Below are positions 13,393 through 24,005 of a stretch of 64,000 nucleotides of DNA, in pieces. The stretch lies in contig OX344761.1 in NCBI GenBank assembly GCA_947034895.1, positions 87,619,447-87,683,446 on the forward strand. Direction: 5' to 3'. The position numbers and the translations under genes are program-made. Within the stretch, counting starts at the first letter, position 1, and each line of letters starts with the position of its first letter. Source of the DNA: Rhytidiadelphus loreus (Eukaryota > Streptophyta > Bryopsida > Hypnales > Hylocomiaceae). Under the pieces are notes generated by a model. That model made no database searches. It was not told the DNA's origin and was given only the letters and a program-made list of their open reading frames with translations.

Positions 13393-13695
13393 ATGGTGAA
13401 GGAGCTGTATGCTGCAGCAGCTACCGTGTTTGAGCAGGTCATCGGTTGTGATGCGAGATGGGGCATGTGAATCCAGGTATGCGTACACACAAACCTCCGT
13501 CCTTCATTTCCGTGGCTGCAACTATGTGAAAGCTTGCGCGTCCAGTTTGTGTCCGACTTAAGCTCTGATTTGCAATATATTCAGGTTTGTCCCAATTTGA
13601 TCTATTGTTTTGATCCTATTCTGTAAGTTTTCGGACTCTTAGACCGGAGGACTGTTTTGCAGCTCATTGACAATTTCGTCGGCTACATTAGTAGG
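13393..13695 (+). other. Possible upstream coding exons of the coiled-coil gene
   Basis: Two small candidate exons have good splice context and are in phase 0. The first, 13393-13437, starts with ATG after an AATTCAG acceptor and ends CAG before GTCATC, giving MVKELYAAAATVFEQ. The second, 13663-13695, follows TTTTGCAG and ends AGG before GTTTAAG, giving LIDNFVGYISR. Joined, they make a plausible helix. Linking them to the exon at 14151 is not proven, because no clean intermediate exon was found apart from an in-frame acceptor at 14123 (TTTTAG). Confidence 0.3.
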
Positions 13696-14150
13696 GTTTA
13701 AGTTTATGTAGGAAGCACCCCTCGTTTCTGTCTGCCATGATTGCTCACAACTATTTTGTGTTTCAAATCCGACGAAGTCAACGTGTCATTGAGGAATTTT
13801 GCGTGAGACCATAGTCAGTGGATGCTTGAGAACATTGCCTGAATGGCAAATATTTGGGTCATGAAATCACAATTTGCTGACTCTCTCGAATCCGATGTGA
13901 ACCAAAAACAGTGTGATCCGTCACCTACTTGCAATGTCGGATAGTGTTGATGATGTGTAGGCGGTTTTCTTGGGGCACAAAGATTCTTAATTATTAGTGA
14001 CGTAGTGGATCCGAGTAGGCTGAGTCGATTTGCAGGATGCTCGTGCACTTGCGGCCAGGCTTCCGGCTCGGGAGCAATGAAGTTGATTTTACACTTTAAT
14101 CTATTAGCGTTCTGACATTTTAGTGTCTAACACATTTTCCATTGTTGAAA

Positions 14151-15829
14151 ATGTCGGAGTCAGCTGTTTGTCAATCGAAGGACAGATGGAGATGGCAAAC
14201 CTCAAACTCTGAGTACGGAAACTTCTATGTACGAAAAAATGAGAGAGAGGTAATGTTCTACAACCACTCTCCTTGCAACTACCCCTTCAAATTCTGCAAC
14301 TGTTTTCAAAGTACAACAGGACCTTGGCGAATAGACCTGGGAGCAAGGAAACATAGAGAAAATTTATCTTATTTGGTTCCAAAAAGTCTTTGCTACTTCT
14401 CGTTTAAAATTCTGAAACTATAAAACGGTAACTGCATGAAATATTACCAGGTCATTCAAGAGGCCCAGAATGAATGCTTCAAAAAGTGTGAGGAACTGAC
14501 TAACGAACTTCAAGAAGCTAAAGCTCAACTGGAAAAGCTTAAGCTTTCACGTGATCAGCACATTTGTGGCCCCGGTACAATTTCTGATTACTCACTTTCA
14601 TTTAATCTTTTGATTCAGTCCATCGGGCGGTCACGGGCATCTTTGTACGGGACATTTTTAGACGACGTCCAAGATCAGATATTGCATCTTTCTATTACCA
14701 TCGTTATGATCTCATTCACACCCACTGCTTCCAACCTTCACCTGCGCAAGGGTTTCAAACACGTACATCTAGATCATAGACCTAGGTTTTCTTCATTTCT
14801 TTCAAAGACAGGTGAAGTGATCAATGAACCATTATAGCCCAGCAAGTGAAGGATTGATGGTCCGACATATGCACTGTCGAATGTGAAATTGACTCAAGCT
14901 ACCGGCAACCAAATCCGAAATTCTTTGCTTTTATTTGAGTAATGGTGAATTGGTGAACAAAAGCTTCGTTATGACGGTGATGTGATATAATTTCGCACGC
15001 GGCGTGTTGTGCAAAGTTTAAGTGACGTCAAATTCACCGTTGCTCAACCTTCACTTTTCAATTATGAGCAATAATTTGTCATTTTAATACGACAGTTGGA
15101 GTGTGGCAGTAAAATTACATGATGAGGCTTGCCAAACATCACCCACTTCGCCAAGGCGCAACTTGATAATTGCAACCAAACCAGGCCCTCCTAATAGAAA
15201 AACACAGAAGAACAATTACAACAGACTAGAAGAACAGGACACTCAGATGCTGTTGGATCAAGGAAAAGAAGAAAATGCACATCGCGTGAAGCGTGAAAGA
15301 CAAAAGTTACCATTGTTATCACTTCGAAACGGCAGGAAAAACGAGTAAGATCCGATATGTTCATATGCTTTCTACGTTGTTGTAGCTTCAACATGAAAAT
15401 CCCTCCGCTTATTCTGTGATGTATGATGCTATACATGGTCTCAAGAAGTTGTTTAGAAGACTAGTGTTCTGGATGGCTTACAAGCAGAGACATCTGTTGT
15501 GCAGGCGTGACGATGGCCATCAATACAATGAAGTCGTGGAACACCGCAGAACTGGAATGCCATCAGACTGCGGATTGCGATGCTTGACGTCGAGGTCGGA
15601 GAGTCGAAACTCATCGGGCAGCAGCTCTGCTAAGGACCGCGAGCAGGTTAGCCCTCGCAAGAGAAAGATTCTGCAGAAGCACAGAGGTGCTCCGAAGAAG
15701 CAAAAGGGATCCATGATTAAGGCTACCTCGGATCTAAAACGCACTGCTGCAGGCGGGGCTAACCTACCTCCTTCGCAACGTTACAATTTCTACCGGAATT
15801 TTGGTAATTGCTCGCCACCTCTTATATAG
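14151..15829 (+). CDS. Unrecognised small coiled-coil and basic protein, four exons
   Basis: Exons 14151-14249, 14451-14574, 15110-15344 and 15505-15829 join with matching phases (0, 1, 2) and GT-AG borders to give 260 aa. Residues about 34-75 form a heptad-like helix (EECKKC-type start, then ELTNELQEAKAQLEKLKL). Then come a Ser/Pro stretch (ACQTSPTSPRR), a charged helix and a C-terminal part rich in Ser, Arg and Lys (SRSESRNSSGSSSAK, then SPRKRKILQKHR), which could be a nuclear localisation signal. I do not recognise the family. The start is uncertain: an acceptor at 14123 keeps the frame open upstream, so this may be an internal part of a longer gene with exons near 13.4-13.7 kb. It may be a nuclear structural or cell-division protein, but that is only a guess from composition. 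The model rests on phase agreement and exon-like composition. Confidence 0.5.
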
Positions 15830-16910
15830 TTGTATGTACCACAAGCAGGCAATGAAGTTGTCAAAGAATTTATCAACACTCCAAGATTGCAATATATATG
15901 GGAAGCCACATGACAAGATCATGGACTAGGTAACTTGAAAGGAGAGCTTCGTGGTGAGAAATATGCCAAAGCCACAGTAGTGGCGAGAGATGCTATTCTC
16001 ATCACAAGAGTATGCTTTCACAGTACAGGACGTAACCTTAATTGTTAGATGCTTTTCAATCATGCTCAATCAAAAGTTTTAAGAGGACTTCTCACTAATG
16101 GGAGATATACACATGCTCTCCATATTCAATGCATGATTGCCACCTCTGCAGAAGGAGGCTGATTTTGGTTACCCAAACCCTAAACGAGCATGTAACATTT
16201 ATTTCGATAAATTGGCAGATTCCTAAAGCTTTGGTACTTTCCGGGGCGCGCAGCTTGAAACGCAAATCTACACCAGTTCTGGACCAGTCCTGAATTTTAG
16301 AGCTTTGTGTAAATGAATGTCACAATTTTAGCCGCCCCAAATCACACAAATTTAATGGAATTGACGATATGTAGAATGTAGTACGAAGAAGCTATATTCT
16401 GTTCCCATGAAGTTGGGTAGAGGGATGTTGATTCCAAGGCTATGAAGTATGTATCGAACGTTCGTTTGAATGAGGACCTCAACTACTTGGAACTAACAAA
16501 AGCTCGTGATTGTGATTGTGAAGGTTACGGAGGACAAGGTGCCAAAACAAGTAAAGACTGGCACTCGTTGAAATATCCATGGATGCCATCTTGATCCATT
16601 GCTATAGCCTTGCTCAAGTTAGTTTGAAAACAATCGTAGCAGTGTTAAGTCTGAGTATCAGCAAGAGCTCTCCTTTGTATTTGTTAGCGGTAATTTAAAC
16701 GAATATCGAAGAGAGGAGGGTTTGCGTTGGTAGAAGCTACATCTACAGTGACTGATGAAGTTTGATTAGGTTGCTACCCAAGGTTGGTATTAAAATAGTG
16801 CTGCAGTGTGCTACAGCCTCTTGTGTAGTGTTGCTACTCTCTCAGTTTATACCTATGTACGTTAATTTCATCACGCAATGAGAAACACAGATTAGAAGGT
16901 TTGTACCTTT
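15830..16910. other. Downstream DNA of the coiled-coil gene, no gene seen
   Basis: Intermediate base composition, no open frame of note. The stretch 16285-16380 (TTTTAGAGCTTTGTG, AATGTCACAATT, GGAATTGACGATAT) recurs at 54105-54190 and is a dispersed repeat or old duplication. Confidence 0.4.
16285..16380 (+). repeat. Dispersed repeat shared with 54105-54190
   Basis: Shared words in the same order: TTTAGAGCTTTGTG, ATGAATRTCACAATT, and AATTGACGATAT. Both copies are in the same orientation. Confidence 0.55.
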
Positions 16911-16911
16911 C

Positions 16912-17330
16912 TTAACCCCTAAATGCCCAAGGCACCCGAATCTGGTGTTTGCAAAATTTTGAAGTTAATTAAAACCTAACCAAGTTGCTATTTTTAGAAG
17001 TTTATATTTTTGGAAAGTTCTTCTTGAAGTCCAGTTTTAGCATCAAAAATACGATCTTGAAAATAAATGATAATGATTTTTCTATTCAAGATTTTGTGCA
17101 AGGGTACCCATTGCAATCTTGACTTCCCATAGTGTAGAGAGCTCTTGGAAATGAGCCTCAAATACACTAGATCTTGGAGAAAAAATCACATTCAAAATTC
17201 ATTTAAAAAAAATTTAGAGTAGATTTTGAGAAGCCATAAATTGATTGGAGTTATACATGTTAGGCCCTTTAATCATATATATTTTTGGTCACCAACTTTT
17301 TAGATTTGACTTGTGAAAAGAGGATGATTG
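16912..17330. mobile_element. TTAA-bounded element, copy B2, right end missing
   Basis: It starts TTAACCCCTAAATGCCCAAG, the expected family end, and its interior aligns with 1902-2240 in the same orientation (for example GCCTCAAATACACTAGATCTTG, which is shared in two parts). Similarity ends at about 17330 after GTGAAAAGAGGAT, so the copy is truncated. Confidence 0.6.
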
Positions 17331-17859
17331 ATAGAAAGGAATGACAAATAAACAGTAACATTATTCAACAATGGAGACATGGTGTCAATTGAGTCCATGC
17401 TCTTATTGCTCTAGTCTGCTATCCCTACGGAACGGAGTTCTCGTCTTTACAAGCTTCAGATTTTCCTAGTTCTTGCACTACCTTTGATAGAGTTCAGAGA
17501 ATTGAACCATTGAACCATTCTCAGAAGGTTTTTGTTTGCTCTCAATTTCTTTTGTATCGAGCACATACAACAACTTGGTGGTCAGGGTCCTACCAAATAA
17601 TTTATTATAATTGGTTCCATAGATGCTTTAAAATAGAAAGATTCATTTTTCTCCCATACAAAAAATAATATCCCAAAAATTCCATCATCTATTCTTCAAA
17701 ATGTTTTTTGTTGGCCTTATCTATGGATATAGTAACTTGTGAAATATGACGTTGCTTGTGGAAGTCAATGCCTTCATTTTGGTAGTGAATGCTCACAATC
17801 TTTTCATTCTCAACATGTGTTGTGAAAATTGTAGGACACTAAACTTGTCTCACAAATTG

Positions 17860-18060
17860 GGTCACACAAGGTGAATTTTGTGTTTTGTAAGAAAAAAGCC
17901 CCCTATTTTGTGTCATGTTAATTCTATGCTCTTCACCTCTCCTAGCTAATTTGGGGTCTCTAATTGCAAATATGAATTCAAAATTTGCAAATTTTATCAT
18001 GTGTGGAAAGTAAAATTTTCTTTTGTTTTTCCCCAAGGATAAATTGACCTTGTATGGCCC
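17860..18060. repeat. Copy of the CTAATTTGGGG repeat family
   Basis: Contains CCCCCTATTTTGTGTC, then AGCTAATTTGGGG, then GCAAATATGAATTCAAAATT, matching both arms of the foldback at 37400-37730 and a diverged copy at 44880-45130. Confidence 0.6.
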
Positions 18061-18099
18061 ACTTTGTGAGATAGGTTTAGTGTCTTGCGTGAAAATTGC

Positions 18100-21000
18100 T
18101 TCATTTTTTTGTCACATTGGATGCTCGTTAAGTACACAATGGTGATGCCCAATGAAAGTTTTTTAAAAATAGATTCCTAAAGTTTTTGGGACTTGGTTTT
18201 CAAATTATTGTTTGTGTGGGGGAAATGAATATTGAGGAACCTCATTTCTAGAAAAAATTAGAATATTCTCCAGGAGATTATGATCCTAACCACCGGATAT
18301 AATACTCCATATTCAACAGTTATTTCATTTCATTATAAGAGGAAATTCAAGTGTATTTCATCATCATTTTTCCACTTTCTAGATCAATTCATAGTTCTCC
18401 AATGAATCATGGTGTTGAAATTTTAAAGAAGGAATTGAACCTTACCATGCAACAATAGGGGCAAATGGTGAGGTTCTCTGAAAAGATAGATGCCATATAG
18501 TGGGGCAAGTGTAAGATCATAAACAATATTTCCAATGTATGTTGTTCCAAAATGACAAGTTTTAGGGGGGAGTTAAATTTTTAAAATGATAGTATTTTTA
18601 AATCTAGAAATGCAACTAGATTGTAAAATGTATTATGGGATTTAAAGATGTAGTATGTGTAAAGATAATTTGTAGAAAATTTACTATGATCAAAGGAATC
18701 CAAAAGATATTTTTCTTCACAAAAGACATATAAACAAATTTAACAAGAATAATATGAAGGCAAGACAACATGTACTTACATATTAGGAAGGAAGGTAAAA
18801 AAAAGTTAGTAAGAGAGAAAATTGAAAATTTCCATTTTTAATAGCAAAAAATATGTGAATGTGCAAATTCTATATATTCTATGTAAGATACATCAATTTC
18901 ATGGTCTTTTCTTTAAATTTTGGCAGTTGGGTTGTTCAGAATGAAATGATTTTATGCAATGAAGGGAAAGTGAAATCAAAACAAGAAATTGAATAGACTT
19001 AAGATCAAAATTCTAGTTCATATATTGAATTTTATTTAGATTAATGAGTAAAGTGTATTTGAGCAATATATCTTTAGTGAATGAAGTTTGGTTGTAGGAA
19101 AAGATGAAGACAATAAAAACAAACATGTAAATTTTTTCCAAGGTTGGCTTGCATTAATAACTTGTTTGATTATTTTAAAAGGAGAAAAAATTAAGTCATT
19201 TAATCCAATATCTACCTTTGTGTTTAGGTTATGCTTTTGGACTTTTTAGCATCTCCTACAAAATAGTTGGTTCCTCCTTAGATTTAAATTTAAAATTCAA
19301 CTAGGTATCCAATAGGTACCACTAAATGTGCAAGCTTCTTTCAAAATAGGATGCGAGATTTTATATTAATGAATTTTACATAATGAAATGTTAGAAAGGT
19401 CCAACAATTTATAAAGAGGTAAATACAAATATTAGCTTGTATTCAAAGGTTGTGAATCCTAAAAAGCTATGGAATTGGACACTTTGACAAAATTCTTTCA
19501 AAGCCTTTGGTTTGCCTAAAACTTCTTATAATATTGTTCCTAAATTATAAATATTTAAAAATTCATTGTGATTGATTTAGACTTATTGAATTTTCTTTAA
19601 AAAAAAACTAGGGCACCACTAGTCTCCTCACTACCAATGATGACTAAATGAAGGTTTTAAGACTATGCAATAAAATTTTAAGTAAAGTCTCAACGTTAAG
19701 AGGCAACCACCTTGTGCTCAACAACCCTCAGCAACAACCACCTCATTTGTTGCTCTCTGCGCTATCAACGATGAGCAATTGGAGGGAGAGTTATAGTCAA
19801 TAAAAATGAAAAGGCATGTCTAGATGTGCATATTCTTTGACCTTGTCAAAGAATTTCCAATATCCACCAATTTATGAAAAAAAGAATTTCATTGTTCAAT
19901 TTTGGAGCTTAGTGATGGAGCAGTGAAAATTTCTAAATTTTAGTGACTAAACATAAATGATAGCTTATGTTTGGACTCACCTACATTTTTTAGGCCTAGA
20001 CTAGTAACCTCTCCAAGAGAATAATAAATCCCGAGGCTATTGAAGAAATTCAATCTAATTGGAAAATGCAAGGGTTATAAAGTAATTGTTGTGATGGCCT
20101 TTGGTTTGAAGTTGGTTAGAGCTTGACTTGTATAGAGCCTATTTGTTAATACTATAGTTTTGCAGAGCCAACTTTTTGAAAATTTGAACCACTCTAGTGA
20201 CTTTGTACTTCTAAATTTCTATATATAATTTTTGAATAATTTCTAATCACCAAGTTCAACAAATGTGACTTTGTTTCATGCCAAAAAATTTGAAATAATT
20301 TTTTTATAGATAATGTTTTTGCCTATATATAGAAAGATTGATTGATTCTATTTGGATTAGTATTGTGAAAGTTATGGAGTATCTTGTTTTTGAGGGTAGC
20401 CATTAGCATCTTCTTGGGAAAATAACATATTAGATCCAGTTTTGAATTCAGTTTTCACAATTTTTTGAAAATATAAATTTGTACAAGTTTTTGTTTGTTT
20501 GTTAAAACAACTATAGCATTGCAATTAGTGTGCTTCAAGTCCATTTTAAGACTATTATCAATTTAGTTTTTCCTTCAATTTGGTACCCGCTTCCATTTAA
20601 CAATGTTTTGAAGAATAGAACTAAAGGGGCTTTGGGAAAATTTCTATCTTAAATTTAAGAGGATCCAAAGTTGTGTAGCAAGATGCAAAAAGATTTATTT
20701 TCTTCATTTTAAATCCAAATATCTTGAAATCTTCCTTCTTAGGTTTTCTAAAACTTCTTCCACATTTTCATACAAGTCTAGTATAAGATCCTACAATTAG
20801 ATATGCAAACAATCAAATATTAAATTTTTTTGCTCTTTCTATCAGGAATGGTAGTTTTGACTTTTGAGTGTTTTTTTTAACAAAAAATGACCATAGGACT
20901 TTACGGATTAAAGAAGTGGGATATTTCTTTTCAAAACTGATTGTAGATTGAATATTTGTAATTTTTAAAGAAAAATGTTGAATATTGTAACATTGCACAA

Positions 21001-21190
21001 TAATTTTCACCCCGTAACATTTTCAACTATCAATTAAAACCTTCATTTGTAGCATGAAGAGTAGCACAACTAGTGAATAATGTTGTGTTTTCAATCAATA
21101 TCAACTCAATTTTTACAATTATTTGAGACATTAGAATTTAATTTACTAATTCCAATTATGACCTTTATATTCAAACTTGTTTAGCCAATA
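18100..21190. other. AT-rich intergenic DNA; no gene seen
   Basis: No open frame above about 65 codons, no inverted termini recognised, and only poly-A/T tracts. I see nothing that can be called a gene. Confidence 0.5.
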
Positions 21191-21199
21191 TTTGTTGAT

Positions 21200-23550
21200 T
21201 TATATAGTTGTATTGATGAATATAGGATGCATTAGGTATGAAAAGACTGTTAGACACAAATTGGCTATAGAATATTAAAGCAACACAACTAAAGCCATGA
21301 CATGAAGCCAAGACATGGCCATGGAATTTTAAAGTCAAACAATTAAAGCTATGAAATGAAGCAACAACATGACCATGGACTTGATAGAATCCTATAATAC
21401 AACCAAAGCCTTGAAATGAAGGTACACAAGTGCAACCACAACTATTGCTTCAAATAATGTGTGAATTCCTTCACCTACAAGCTCATTATTTTATAAATAA
21501 ATGAAATATATATATATTTTTAATACACATAACAAATTTATAAATAAACTAGGGCTCTGTTGCTCTTTGTGTTACCAATAACATTTGACTAAAGATTTTG
21601 GGACCCCGTTTTAGGGGTTAGGGGCCCTTGGCTATGTGAATCTTCAAATGGATATTAGAGCTTGAAAAACATTAGATTTCTATTGGAAATCAGTTTTTCA
21701 TTGATACTCTGGCTATTCATTTATGTTTTTACTTAAAATATAGAAAGTTTTCTAAAATACTGACTAGCAATTTGGAAAAATGAATTTGCAACCATTGAGT
21801 GCTAACTTTCTAACTTTAAAATGATAGAATATAAGAAAATATGCACTGTGATGTTTGACACTATAATATAAGTTTGGAGAGATTTTCAAGATTTTGTAGC
21901 ATCAATTGCATTTAATATGGATTGTTCCACTTTTTATTTTAAAATTTATGAAAATTTCAAAAAAATTCCCAAATAATGTAAATTTTTTTCAACTATTGTT
22001 TTAGAAGTCATGTAATGGCATCTCCAAAAAATAAATACAAAAAATCACATTCATAGGTGCTTGCAAAATGAAGTTTGAAAAAATAATTGTAGACTTGGGC
22101 AATCAGCCTTTAAGGGTTATAAGTCTTTAGACTTTAAAGTTTTAGCAATTGTGAACTCATTACACTGGACTTTAGAAGTGTATGTTGACCAATAGTTGGC
22201 ATTGAACCTCTATATTTGTCAAAAATCTATATCCTATAATTGCATAGTGGATTCTTTTGAGTCTCATATTTTTTTGAATCCAAATTTTTTATAGACTTGG
22301 TTTTTGAATGATTTAAATCCTTGAAAGGTTTCCATTTTTTCCTTCAAATTACTTTTCAATTAACTCCCTCAATTGAAAAGACATTGGATTCTTTGTTGAC
22401 TTCAAAATTTCATTATTTTTGTCATAGCTCAATGCCACCATTTTCTTAGTAGTGACTTCCTACGAATTGCATGGTCACAAAGTGGTCCATTCATTTGTCA
22501 ATATATATAGAAATCCCATTGGTTGGCTTAAAAAACTTTCAAATCTCATATTTTATTTTTTCAATTTCAAATTTTTTTGGGTTTGTTTTGTAAATCATTT
22601 GAATCCTTAAGGTTCAAATTGATTCCCTTGAAATCTTTTGAACTCCCTCAATTGAAAAGACACTATGGTCTTCAATTTTATTTTTGTGATTCAAAATTCT
22701 AATATTTTCATCTTAGTTAACATTTCAACATTTTCGTCTTGGATTCATTCTACCATTTTTGTTATGGCTTTATTCTACTATTTTCATCTTAATTTCAGTT
22801 CACTATTTTTGTTGTAACTTCATTTTACCATTTTAGTAGTAGTGTGTCAAAGACGTCCCATGGCCACAAAGTGAATTCTATAAATATCAATATAGAAATC
22901 CCAAAAGTTGCTCCAAAAATTGGCTAAACTACTTCCTACCTAAAAGTTGTCAATGGAATTTGCACCTTAAATAACTCTCAACTCTCAAAGGTCTAATGTA
23001 TTTTTAATCATTCACTTTTATAAAAGATAATGCAGTTTTGGATGAAGGGACTCACACATTATTTGAAGCAATAATTGTGATTGCACTCGTGTGCCTTCAT
23101 TTCATGGCTTTAGACGAGTGAAATCCAACCCTATTTTTTTACTTTTTGACAAAGTGCCAAGATGGCGATCACTTAAAATTTGGTGAAGCATTTCATTTCT
23201 ACATTCATCCATCTTTAGGACCAAAAAGAACTTTTTGATCATATTCAAACACTTTTTCATCCAAATTTGTCAATTTCATCCATATTTAAAATAGAAATGG
23301 AATTTTTTGACAAAAATAGATTACTTTTATTTGGCAAAAAGTAGACATTTATTTTGAAATGGTACAATCTGGGCCCATGGTGCCAAAAAGACTATGACAT
23401 CATAATTAATTCTATGAAGTCCGTCCCTATATTATTGCTTCATTTTATGGCTTTAATTGTGTGGCCTCAAATTCTATGGCCAAGTCATGTCTACTTGTCT
23501 CTTCATACCTAGTGCACCCTATATTTGTCAATATAGTTCTAACCTAAAGG
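21200..23550. repeat. Large inverted-repeat structure, arms 21200-21470 and 23040-23550
   Basis: The left arm (AGGATGCATTAGGTATGAA, GCCATGACATGAAG, CATGGACTTGATAGAAT) is found reverse-complemented in the right arm. The outer part lies at 23390-23545 and the inner part at 23050-23120 (CACACATTATTTGAAGCAAT). About 270 bp in the right arm have no counterpart and are probably an insertion. Between the arms, 22250-22540 and 22545-22920 are diverged tandem copies sharing ACTCCCTCAATTGAAAAGAC and ACAAAGTG. No transposase seen. Confidence 0.6.
22250..22920 (+). repeat. Diverged tandem duplication, unit about 325 bp
   Basis: Each copy runs CTCATATTTT, a T-rich stretch, AACTCCCTCAATTGAAAAG, CATTTTTAGTAGT-like words, and ends with GGTCACAAAGTG or GGCCACAAAGTG followed by AGAAATCCCA. 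It lies inside the larger inverted-repeat structure. Confidence 0.55.
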
Positions 23551-24005
23551 TCTTTACTAGAATAATGCTAAATTGCATTCTTAATTCATGTAAAGTCAAA
23601 TTATAGTTAAAATTTTTGAACTTCTATTATGTGAGTACAAAAAATTTAATTATAGTTTTAAATTTTCATTTATAATATTTCAAAACATAATTAAATGCAA
23701 AATCTACTAAAAATCTAAAGATTTTTTGGAAAAAATAAAGTTAAAAAATAAACTCGGTGATTATTTATTCAAATGTAATTATGATGAGAATTCGATAAAG
23801 AAAAATTGAATAATGTAATTGAAATCATTTAAAAAAAATGTGAATATATTTTATTAAAAAAGGAAGCATGCTAATGAGATGCAAGAAACTAACAATCAAA
23901 CATGATTCTAAATAATGTTCTCAAATAAACTGAAATTTGAAAAATTCTTTTCATCAGATTTGAATTTTTTAATTCCATTTTTAAATTTTAAATTTATCAA
24001 ACACC

